A stretch of 64,000 nt of DNA from Apoderus coryli (Eukaryota > Arthropoda > Insecta > Coleoptera > Attelabidae): contig OU452198.1 of the NCBI GenBank assembly GCA_911728435.2, positions 20,184,001 to 20,248,000 of the forward strand, in the 5' to 3' direction. Made by a program: the position numbers and the translations under genes. Below, one piece after another: positions 55,321-64,000 of this stretch (position 1 is the stretch's first letter; each line of letters starts with the position of its first letter). The notes below the pieces were generated by a model, which was given only the letters and a program-made list of their open reading frames with translations, searched no databases and was not told where the DNA came from.

Positions 55321-55895
55321 TAAAATTATGAGACACATCCATAAAACCCAGACCCAAATACAGGATAGGACAAAAGTAAATTCCATTGCCCGTGCGTCTT
55401 ATTACAATTGCACCTCTCAACTGTACTCCTTGCAGATTTATGAGCCTCATTAAACCTAAATTGTGGTGTGTTCTCTTGAGGTTGGTGCGGGATGTGCCGT
55501 GGTATAGTACTATGTGAAGTGAGCTCCAGAAAATTTCAAGATTTCTGTGATATCTGTGCGTTTAAAAATTGAATGTTTGATACACATATTATCGTATGAG
55601 GTAAAACTACACGATGACACATTTTCTGACGAGAAAAAGTAATAATAGTTGTACCATTTGAATATAAGTCAAAGATATTTTACCTCAAATTGTCAATGAA
55701 TCTACCACTTTGCGTGGTTTTGCGTTTTTTTCCTACTATCGGTACTACTTAAAAGCGCATTTGATGATGAATATAGACGGCCCGCACCAAGTAAAAAGTA
55801 TTTTTTAAAAAGTATTTTCTGAAAGTATTTTTTAGTTGCTTTAGCACAGAGTAGTAGTGAATTAATTATTCTATATTTATATACGGTGTCAAATA
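55321..55895. other. Probable 5' region of the LINE, boundary unknown
   Basis: No ORF. A TATATTTATATACGGTG stretch precedes the ORF1 start. I could not locate the LINE 5' end or a target duplication. Confidence 0.3.
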
Positions 55896-57414
55896 ATGTC
55901 AACTGGTCATTTTAAATGTTGTACTGCGCGAACTACGAGAACGCAGATATATTACGTCTGCATAAATTGTTACTCTGTATCACATCAAACATGTATACAG
56001 AAGAACAAAAAGAAATATAAATTCTTGGGAGATCACAAGATAGTGTGTTGTGGTGATACTCCTCAAGATAATACGAGCATTTTGGAAAAGACCATCGAAG
56101 AATTAACTATGGACACAATGGATAAGGATAAATACATTGAAAAACTAAAGAGGGACAGGGACTACTACATGGGACTTGCGACGCAGACAGATAGAGAGTA
56201 TTGCGAATTAATGAGTAGGCAGTCTATTGAGATTGCTGAGGCAAAGCGCGAGATTGAGAAACTCCAAGGAGATTTGAAAAGGCTACAAAAATTGAATATA
56301 AAACCAATTATGTCTAGTGTATCTGTGCAAACGAAGGCTGCACTAAGTTGTGACAAGGCTACTCAAGGCAGTATCGCTGCTAGTACAATAGATTTCTCGA
56401 TGCAGACGATGGCATTTTCCAGTAATGATGTTACTCGGACTGTCGGTGTCCCGAGGAAAATTTTTAATCGTGCTGAATATGTAGAGAGTTCAACACAAAC
56501 TCTAGAGAATTCCTGTGGACCTGTTTCGCATGGTGGAACTGTCAAAGACAAGGGTTTTCATCATGGAAGAGATTCGCCATCAGTACCGGTACAAACGAAT
56601 GTTGATAGACGATTAGATGAAGATGGTGGGGTAAATAAGGCTCGTAATGTTGAACGGGTTCTAAATTGCGTGTCGAAGAGAGTTAATAGTGTATTAAAGC
56701 CTAAAGTACTCTTTTATGGTGACCAAAGTGCAAGAGGATATTCAGCGACATGTGAGAGGGTCAAGGGTATGGAACGTTTTGATGTTCGGGGTATAGTGCA
56801 GACTGGTGCAGACTGGGACTATTTGAGTAAAAATTTATTTGCTTCAGTAAAAGATTTTGATCAGTCCGACTACATTATACTAATGAAATCCATTGACTCA
56901 AATGAAAGTTTAAACGAAAATAGTTTAAAAGAACTCTTGTTTTCAGGTAGATTTACAAATATGATGCCTTAAGTATGATGCAAATTGTTCCTTTGGAAGA
57001 TCTTCATTTGCTAAAACGTACTCTTTGTTGAGTGATATTATTGCTAATAATAATTTAACTATAAGAATATTGTGTAATAGTAGGAAGGGCAATGGTTATA
57101 GATTTACAAGAAGATCCTTAATTGATTATGTTCGTTTTTATATTGATACCTTAAGATGTTCTCAACCAGTTTTAAAGTCAGTTGTTTATAATAAGTGTTC
57201 TAACATATGTTTATCGGATTGTAATGGATCTGATCTTGATTTGTCTGTTTGTGAGGTTGATTTGAGTGGCGAGAATGATGCATTTGTTATTCGGGATGTT
57301 CTTGATACTTTGATAAATACAATTTACAGTAGTAAAGCGGATGTAGAGACGGTAAATGGGTCAGCAACAGATTTTTTATGTCGCACGTCGCTTTGCCCAT
57401 TAATGATAGAGTAA
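55896..57414 (+). pseudogene. LINE ORF1: PHD-like finger, coiled coil, SGNH-like region; frameshifted
   Basis: 55896-56972 encodes a Cys/His-rich head (FKCCTARTTRTQIYYVCINC then SHQTC, PHD-like). A predicted coiled coil follows (about residues 60-135, KDKYIEKLKRDRDYY and IAEAKREIEKLQGDLKRLQK), then a spacer with repeated QT residues. From about residue 270 there is VLFYGDQSARGYS, which resembles block I of SGNH esterases found in CR1 ORF1 proteins, with Q after GD. The frame closes at 56972. The continuing frame, open from about 56965 to 57414, carries YSLLSDIIANNNLTIRILCN and the rest of the domain. The break is next to a direct repeat of TATGATGC. ORF1 products bind RNA and chaperone retrotransposition. 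Confidence 0.7.
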
Positions 57415-60257
57415 CGCATGGTAAAGCCAATTTAAATAGTAAGTCCGATTATGTTGTGAGGGATCACGAGCCGATGTCTTTATCTTTATTTTTGTTAAAC
57501 ATACAATCAGTTAGAAATAAAACGGATGAGCTTAATGTTCTGTTGGAAGGTTTGAATCGTCCATCGGTTGTCTTGATGACTGAGCATTGGTTGAATGAGA
57601 TGGAGCCCGTGAACATAGATGGGTATTTGGTTGCTGCTAAGTTCTGTAGACCTAATTACAGGCACGGGGGTACAATGATTCTGGTTAGTAAGAAGCATAG
57701 TGAAAATTTGCAGTTTGCTGTTATTGATAAATACAATTTTCTGTTAAATGAACTGGATTTTGAGTTTTCTGTTGTGTTCAATAAGCTTAACAAGATATAT
57801 ATAATTTGTGTTTATCGATCATCGAGTTCGGGAAATTACCAGAAATTCTTTGAGAACCTTGAGCGGCTTTTGATGGCACTTCCTGTCAGTGCAACTATTG
57901 TTTTGACAGGAGATTTTAACATCGATTATAAGAAAACGGAATCTGTAGAGACCCAGTATCTTGTAAATATTTTGTCGGCTTGTGATCTAAATATGCATGT
58001 TAGTGAACCTACACGGGTTTCTAAGACCTCGAGTAGTCTGATTGATTATGTGTGCTCAAATATTCCAGAGCATTTTATTAGTTGTGAAGTGATCCCTGTT
58101 GGTATATCTGACCATGACGGCGTATATTGTAGGATTATGTTACCGCTTGCGGATCGTGGGGGCCGAGTCAGGTGTGGACGGATATTTAGCAGGCAGAATT
58201 ACGGGAGATTCAGGACTGAGTGTGGGTGTATTGATTGGTTCGGGGTAAATTTCGCAAGTGATCCATTTGATGCTTTTCATGGGATTGTGTCTCAGGTTTT
58301 CGAGAGGTGTTTTAGGTTGGGTCCATTAAAATCTAAAAAGGGAAAGCAGTGGATCACAAAGGGAATTAGAATCTCTGGAAAAAATTTGCGTTGCTTGCAT
58401 TACCTTAAAAAATATATTTATTCAACAGATCTAATAAATTATTATAGAACATATCGATCAATATATAGGAAAGTAATGAAACTATCGAAATCTAAATATT
58501 TTGATTCTCGTATCCACCATGCAAATAATAAAACCAGGGAATATTGGTCGATAGTAAATGATCTTAGAGGTAGAAGTGCTACTCAGACTGTGGAGTCCGA
58601 TGTGGACGCAAACGATCTTAATGCATTTTATTGTTCCATTGGTAAAACGCTGACGAAATCAATTAAACCAAAGAACGACGCCTTAAGCTATATGGGAGAG
58701 CGTCTATGGGATGGTCCATTTTGTTTGTCTGCTGTGGATTTGGCGGAGATGATTGAGGTTGTTGCTGATATCAGGAAGAGAGACTCTTGTGGAATTGATG
58801 GAATGGCGATTACAGTAATTAAAAACTTACCACTGCCTGCTCTTAGAGCCTTAATCGATGCTATAAACTTATCTTTTTTACGAGGTGTATTTCCTGCATG
58901 CCTAAAAACCGCATTGGTTATACCATTACATAAGAGTGGTGAAACTGATAATCCATCAAATTTCCGGCCCATATCTTTACTGTCAACTTTTTCCAAAATA
59001 ATCGAAAAGCTAGTCAAAAAGCGACTCCTCAGTTTTCTCAGAGCCAATAATATAATAACATCGGAGCAGTTTGGATTCCAGAGCGCCAGGAGCACTTCGG
59101 ATGCCGTATTTTCTTTTCTCGAGAATGTTTATTCCCAGCTCAATGAGAGTAGAGCAGTTGCCGGAGTATTTTGCGATTTTTCAAAGGCGTTTGATTGTGT
59201 AGATCACAGCATCCTTCTCAGGAAGCTTGAGTTTTATGGTGTTAGGGGTGCACCTTTGGACTGGTTTCATTCTTATTTGACTGACCGAAGGCAACTGGTC
59301 AGGTTTGAGGGTGGTATGTCTGATAGTATGTGTGTGCCTTGCGGAGTGCCACAGGGGTCTGTTTTGGGTCCTGTTCTTTTTCTTCTTTATATTAACGACA
59401 TTACCACTATTGGACTAACGGGAAGCTTTACGCTGTTTGCGGATGATACGACACTCCTTTGGCATGATAGAGATGCTAATGTTGTCAAGGAAAACATTCG
59501 ACGTGATTTGGGAAAGTTAAAGGAATGGTGCGATTCGAATTATCTCTCATTTAATTTATCAAAAACACATGTATTATCTTTTAATTTTAAATTTGATGAT
59601 TTGATATTTGAAAATAACCATATTGATAGTCCAAATTGTGTTAAATTTTTGGGACTCCAAATTGATTTAAAGCTGAAGTTTGATGAGCATGTTAAACTGT
59701 TAGGCAAAAAGGTTTCATCTGGCTGTTATGCTTTGAGAGTTGTGTCAGGGGCTCTTGGACTGAAAGTTGCACGAAATGTGTATTTTTCTTTAGTGGAGGT
59801 GTATCTTCGATATGGAATAGCGTTCTGGGGTACTTGTAGCCAAACTTTGTTTAAGAGTATATTTACACTGCAGAAGCGGGCTGTTCGTTATATGTGTAAG
59901 ACAGATTTTACTGCAAGCTGTAGAGAATTATTCAAAAAACATCGAATATTGACTCTTACATCACTTTTCATTTTAGAAACTGTATGTCTTATTCATAAAA
60001 ATGTAAGAAACATTAACAGCTCAGCTCCACCTAGTCACCCTTATCCCACGAGACTAGTTCAGCGGGTGCACTTGCCTATACCGAGGTCTGCCTTGGTAAA
60101 GAAATCACTCCTTTATGACAGTCGCAGAATGTACAATCATTTGCCGCCAAACTTGACGGCTGTAAAAAATCCCAAGCAATTTAGGGAGGCTGTTAAGCGC
60201 GTTCTTCTTGGAAAGGCCTATTACTCGCTGGAGGACTACTTTGCTGATGCGTGGTGA
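57378..60257 (+). CDS. LINE ORF2: endonuclease/reverse transcriptase, intact
   Basis: 959 codons without a stop. The APE-type endonuclease (about residues 35-260) shows LNIQSVRNKTDELN, TEHWLN, LTGDFNIDY and GISDHDGVY, holding the expected catalytic N, E, D, N and H positions. A linker follows. RT (about 480-740) shows FRPISLLSTFSKIIEKL, QFGFQSARSTSDA, VFCDFSKAFDCVDHSILLRK, GVPQGSVLGPVLFLLYIND and the catalytic FADDT (about 685-689). The C-terminal thumb includes KFLGLQIDLKLKF. It nicks target DNA and primes cDNA synthesis on the element RNA. The start overlaps ORF1 by 37 nt. Being intact, it might still be active in trans. Confidence 0.9.
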   Translation: MSHVALPINDRVTHGKANLNSKSDYVVRDHEPMSLSLFLLNIQSVRNKTDELNVLLEGLNRPSVVLMTEHWLNEMEPVNIDGYLVAAKFCRPNYRHGGTMILVSKKHSENLQFAVIDKYNFLLNELDFEFSVVFNKLNKIYIICVYRSSSSGNYQKFFENLERLLMALPVSATIVLTGDFNIDYKKTESVETQYLVNILSACDLNMHVSEPTRVSKTSSSLIDYVCSNIPEHFISCEVIPVGISDHDGVYCRIMLPLADRGGRVRCGRIFSRQNYGRFRTECGCIDWFGVNFASDPFDAFHGIVSQVFERCFRLGPLKSKKGKQWITKGIRISGKNLRCLHYLKKYIYSTDLINYYRTYRSIYRKVMKLSKSKYFDSRIHHANNKTREYWSIVNDLRGRSATQTVESDVDANDLNAFYCSIGKTLTKSIKPKNDALSYMGERLWDGPFCLSAVDLAEMIEVVADIRKRDSCGIDGMAITVIKNLPLPALRALIDAINLSFLRGVFPACLKTALVIPLHKSGETDNPSNFRPISLLSTFSKIIEKLVKKRLLSFLRANNIITSEQFGFQSARSTSDAVFSFLENVYSQLNESRAVAGVFCDFSKAFDCVDHSILLRKLEFYGVRGAPLDWFHSYLTDRRQLVRFEGGMSDSMCVPCGVPQGSVLGPVLFLLYINDITTIGLTGSFTLFADDTTLLWHDRDANVVKENIRRDLGKLKEWCDSNYLSFNLSKTHVLSFNFKFDDLIFENNHIDSPNCVKFLGLQIDLKLKFDEHVKLLGKKVSSGCYALRVVSGALGLKVARNVYFSLVEVYLRYGIAFWGTCSQTLFKSIFTLQKRAVRYMCKTDFTASCRELFKKHRILTLTSLFILETVCLIHKNVRNINSSAPPSHPYPTRLVQRVHLPIPRSALVKKSLLYDSRRMYNHLPPNLTAVKNPKQFREAVKRVLLGKAYYSLEDYFADAW

Positions 60258-60620
60258 TGTTTGTTTTGATTTTGTTGTGTTGATCCGCTTTTGGCTTGGT
60301 TTGATGATTTTAATGTATTATATTTTTTCTGTTCTGCTACTTGCATTTATATACATATTTATGTTGTGTTGTTATTTACATATTTTACTTCATGTTTGTT
60401 TGGGGGATTTGACATTTTACTCTTGCCTTCCTACTAACACTGACAACATAATGTAGTAGGTTTACGTATGTTTTTAAAATATTTTTGTTATATTGTGTTT
60501 TAAACGATTAATTACATAAATCTGTTGTACTTGTATACGTCTTTGTTATATATTAATTTAAGTATGACTTTGTCTACAAGAACTTTTGTGATTCTTTTAT
60601 GACAATAAAGTTAAAGGTTC

Positions 60621-61288
60621 ATGGTACGGTGTCATCATCCAGGGCCGAACTACATAACCAGAGTCACCTAAAATGAAGGTGTAAAATGTAGATAGGTATC
60701 ATGGTTAGACTAAACTTGATAACAGCTAGAACATATCACAAAATAAAAGTATTGTATTAGAGAAACACTAGAAAATCAATTTTTCAACACATGGATCGAC
60801 CGCGACTGAAGGTGGTGCGTTTATATGAATTGGCTAGGTAGGTATACATTTTTCCACAAAAAACTTGACATTTTACCAGTCTTGCTTTGGAAACATACTT
60901 ACCTAGCAAATGGTACCCGTTAATATTCCTTCGGTGCAGGGTTTCAAAATAGTTTAACCATACTATTGTTATAGATAAATCGGTCATGGGTGGGAAACCT
61001 TGCATTTACGTTTAAAATGGTTGCAAAAACAAAACACAACCAAATGGATATGTTAGTGATAAAATTTTAATCAATTATTTCCTGTTGTCAGGACCTGTTG
61101 TTAGAATAAAATATATTATAACTAGACTATTGTTAACTATTGATGATCAGCAGGTTATCCAAAAATCAAATCAAAGATTTTCATTTAATGATTGAGAGCC
61201 TACCTATTATGTTATAAATCATTCGTTAGGGTTATCATTAAAAGAAGGTTTTCAGTAGACTGGTCTTTATTATTATTAATTATCTATA
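60621..61288. other. Gene-free interval
   Basis: No supported ORF or repeat apart from AT-rich runs. Confidence 0.4.
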
Positions 61289-61712
61289 CAGGGTGTCCTA
61301 CGGTGGCAACCCATTAGATTATTTCAGAAACTACTTCGAATTGAATTTTGAAAATTTCAGTATCTATATTGTCAAATATGCTCTACTCAAATAATATAAT
61401 AGCAACGGCATAGCACTTCCGGTTATACCGGAAGTTGATGGCAACTTTGTTATTTTAAATGGAATACCCTATATATTATTACATTTTTCGATTCTAAATA
61501 AGATTTCAGACATATTTCATGTATCATGTCCTATACCTAACGTCAGTCGTTTTTGACATATCAAGATTTATGTCAAAATTGAGAGTTTAGGGCTCCATAA
61601 GAATTCCGTTTTTTCCTTGTAAATCAGTATTTAATAATTATTTTGCAGGTATTTTCTTATCAGGTGGGATCTCCTTTTTCGAATTGATAAGACATTTTCT
61701 GATTAGTTTATA

Positions 61713-63688
61713 CAGGGTGGTCAAAAAATTATATTGAAAACGGTTCAAGAAAAACAGTTGAAACTCAATTTTTTTAAATGGAATGGGTATATTATTATTA
61801 TTTTATCTTCCTTAGCATTAAAAAATAATGCAAATTTGTAATAGGTTATCATTTTCTAAAATGCATAGTTTTCGAAATATCGTTATTTTAAATTTTTCTG
61901 CAGTGCCTACCGTTGTCTCTCTGGAAGCTAGCTAATTAATTTAGTTAGCCATGAAAATAATGACATTTCTCTGAATTAGCATAAACGTCAAACTAAATAT
62001 GAAATTAGTTGTTGCTATTTATCAATATTTGTGACCATTATATTTTACAATAACTATTACAAAATGGAAAATATTTATTCATATGCTGATATTGTAAATG
62101 TATTATTAATCCATGGAGAATGTAACGAAGTGATTAATAGAACCTGTAGAGTGTTTAACGAGAGAAACCCGCATTTGCCAACAATGACTAGAGAAAAATT
62201 AAGAAGAATTTTGAGAAATCAAATACGGTGGGGGCAGTGTCATGCAAATCGAGTACTACAAAAACCTGTAACTACAAATGAGGATAATGTGGTAAATGTT
62301 TTGGCATATTTTAATACATATCTTGAATCATCAGTGCGTGCTGCTGAACAAGATCTAGGAATTTCAAAATCCTCTGTCCAAAAAATATTAAAAAGTAGTG
62401 GTTTACATCCATTTCAATTCAAATATCTTTGTGCTCTGGAAGCAGGTGATGCCGAACGACGGTAACGGTTCTGCGAAACCATTTTAACACTAACGCAAGA
62501 AGATCCTGGGTTTCTGCAAAAAGTGATTTGGACAGATGAGTCGAAATTTTCGAGACATGGAATCTTTAATAGACAAAATAGTCATTTTTGGGCTTCTGAG
62601 AATCCGCACGCTATTCGTGAACGAAATTTTCAAAATAAATTTAGTGTGAACGTTTTTTGTATGGTGAAAGACACACATGTTGAATATTTTAGTTACGAGC
62701 ATAATTTAAATACGGAAGGTTATCTTTATATTTTGCAAAATGTTGTGGCGCATTTTTTGGATGATCTACCATTAAATGAATTAAGAAGTTGTTGGTACCA
62801 GTTAGATGGAGCACCACCTCACTGTGGAAATAGAATCACACAACAGCTTAAAGAAATGTTTGCACATCGATGGATCAGACGTTTAGGGCCTTGGGGTTGG
62901 CCAGCGAGATCTCCAGATCTATCACCGCTGGATTTTTATGTTTCGGTTGCAATTAAACAAAAGGTGTATTCCACCCCAATTCAAAAGAAGAATTAGTAGG
63001 ACGCATCCGAACTTCATTCGAAGTCTTACCTGGAGTCCAAATTGCACGAGCTGTCACGAGAAAATTTATTGAACGGGTAAATAAGTATTTAAGACTAAAT
63101 GGGGGATGTATCGAACAATTAAATTAGTTTTGTTATCGTTAGGTGATTAACTTTTTTTAGTTGAAAATTTATTTAGTTTAATCTTCTGTTCATTTCTGCT
63201 GTATTATTTTAAATTTTAGTCATAGTTCGTTGTAATACTTGATTTGTATACCTCCCAACCTGCTCTAAATGACTTCTCAAAATTCTTCCTAATTTCTCTA
63301 GTCATCGTTAGCAAATGGGGGTTTCTCTCGTTAAATACTCTACAGGTGATATTAATCACTTTATTTTATTCTCCATGAATTAATAATAAATTTATAATAT
63401 CAATAAGTATCTTTCATTTTTATTAATTTGACGTTAAAATGGCAATAATTTCATGGCTAACTAAATTAATTAGCTAGCAGAGAGACAACGGTAGGCGCTG
63501 CAGAAAAATTTAAAATGACGATAGTTCAAAAACTATGTATTTTAGAAAATGATAACCTATTACAAAATTGCATTATTTTTTAATGCTAAGGAAGATAAAA
63601 TAATAATAATATACCCATTCCATTTGAAAAAATTGACTTTCAACTGTTTTTCTTGAACCGTTTTCAATATAATTTTTTGACCACCCTG
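61713..63688 (+). mobile_element. Tc1/mariner-type transposon with about 260-bp TIRs
   Basis: Ends CAGGGTGGTCAAAAAATTAT and its complement, flanked by TA (61711-61712, 63689-63690). TIRs extend to about 61990 and from about 63428. It encodes one transposase (62064-63127), which is defective. TA target duplication is standard for the superfamily. Confidence 0.88.
62064..63127 (+). pseudogene. DD41D Tc1/mariner-type transposase with one stop and one frameshift
   Basis: From the ATG at 62064 the protein starts MENIYSYADIVNVLLIHGEC with helix-turn-helix regions (SVRAAEQDLGISKSSVQKIL). A TAA stop at 62463-62465 interrupts it in frame. The same frame resumes with the first catalytic D in VIWTDESKFSRHG and the second in YQLDGAPPHCGN. 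The third D follows after exactly 41 residues, in SPDLSPLDFY. A one-base shift near 62976-62985 then moves the last part (KEELVGRIRTSFEVLPGV, end at 63127) to another frame. Only two lesions are seen, so it died recently. DD41D spacing is known from the rosa-type group; membership here is inferred. Confidence 0.8.
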
Positions 63689-64000
63689 TATAAACTAATC
63701 AGAAAAAGTCTTGTCAATTCGAAAAAGAAGATCCCATCTGATAAGAAAATACCTGCAAAATAATTATTAAATACTGATTTACAAGGAAAAAACGGAATTC
63801 TTATGGAGCCCTAAACTGTCGATTTTGACATAAATCTTGATATAAGTCAAAAACGACTGACGTTAGGTATAGGACATGATACATGAAATATGTCTGAAAT
63901 CTTATTTAGAATCCAAAAATGCAATAATATATAGGGTGTTCCATTTAAAATAACAAAGTTGGCATCAACTTCCGGTATAACCGGAAGTGGTATGCCGTTG

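Larger units (their letters stand above)
55896..60620 (+). mobile_element. CR1/Jockey-type non-LTR retrotransposon
   Basis: Two overlapping ORFs in the usual order: ORF1 (frameshifted) and an intact ORF2 with AP endonuclease and RT. The tail after ORF2 (60258-60620) is T-rich and ends near GACAATAAAGTTAAAGG, with AATAAA at 60603 and no long poly(A). That is more typical of CR1-like than Jockey elements. The clade assignment rests on domain style and is not firm. Confidence 0.85.
61289..64000. mobile_element. Palindromic (foldback) element split at its centre, right arm leaves window
   Basis: The left arm, 61289-61710, starts CAGGGTGTCCTACGG after TA. The right arm begins at 63691 and mirrors it to the window end: ATGCCGTTG at 63992-64000 corresponds to CAACGGCAT at 61403. 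Both contain ACTTCCGGTATAACCGGAAG-type palindromes. By symmetry the right end should lie about 110 bp beyond the window. The two arms are interrupted by the transposon at 61713-63688. Confidence 0.8.

Noticed and set aside
60208..60456. ORF overlapping the LINE ORF2 end
   Set aside because: Hydrophobic reading of the T-rich LINE 3' UTR in another frame.

Overview
The window looks like an AT-rich, repeat-dense stretch of an insect (or other arthropod) nuclear genome. The evidence is GT-AG introns, Tc1/mariner, CR1/Jockey-type, Ty3/gypsy and Crypton-like elements, tRNA-derived repeats, and an almost complete Maverick/Polinton. I see no ordinary housekeeping gene. Nearly everything recognisable is a mobile element or the remains of one. 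The species cannot be named from the sequence.

Layout. 0-18.3 kb: three decayed, minus-strand copies of one C2H2-zinc-finger, transposase-like gene family (0.3-1.0, 5.4-7.6 and 12.2-14.1 kb). Around them are a decayed plus-strand transposon gene (9.3-10.3 kb), a headless and tailless gypsy fragment (10.3-12.2 kb), a multi-exon relic (14.5-16.2 kb), an internally deleted mariner with intact ends nested in copy 2, and a foldback MITE at 16.2-16.8 kb.

18.3-35.5 kb: a 17,176-bp Polinton with about 645-bp terminal inverted repeats that start AG and a perfect 6-bp target duplication (GTAAAG). The left half is transcribed leftward: packaging ATPase, a DUF8207-like coiled-coil protein, a zinc ribbon protein, an unknown 157-aa protein and a secreted protein. 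The right half is mostly rightward: PLA2-domain protein, adenovirus pX-like core protein, adenain-like protease, penton-like minor capsid protein, double-jelly-roll major capsid protein, chromodomain integrase, small zinc proteins and protein-primed PolB. Together these cover capsid assembly and maturation, packaging, replication and integration, so the element is virus-like. It carries lesions: a 603-bp in-frame duplication in the minor capsid gene, a +1 frameshift splitting polB, and a frameshift in a small ORF. At least one of its genes appears spliced.

35.5-46 kb: the split host repeat that flanks the Polinton, a decayed transposase related to the 9.3-kb one, degenerate repeats with two tRNA-Ala-like relics, and a decayed Tc1-like transposase. 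46.1-50.9 kb: a six-exon, Crypton-like tyrosine recombinase gene (minus strand) with three inactivating lesions. An expanded MITE holding a 138-bp tandem array sits in its third intron. 51.1-52.5 kb: a 325-bp satellite, each unit carrying a tRNA-like sequence. 54.8-55.3 kb: an unoccupied paralogue of the Polinton target repeat. 55.9-60.6 kb: a CR1/Jockey-type LINE with intact ORF2 and frameshifted ORF1. 61.3-64.0 kb: a palindromic element split exactly at its centre by a DD41D Tc1/mariner-type transposon; its right arm runs off the window.
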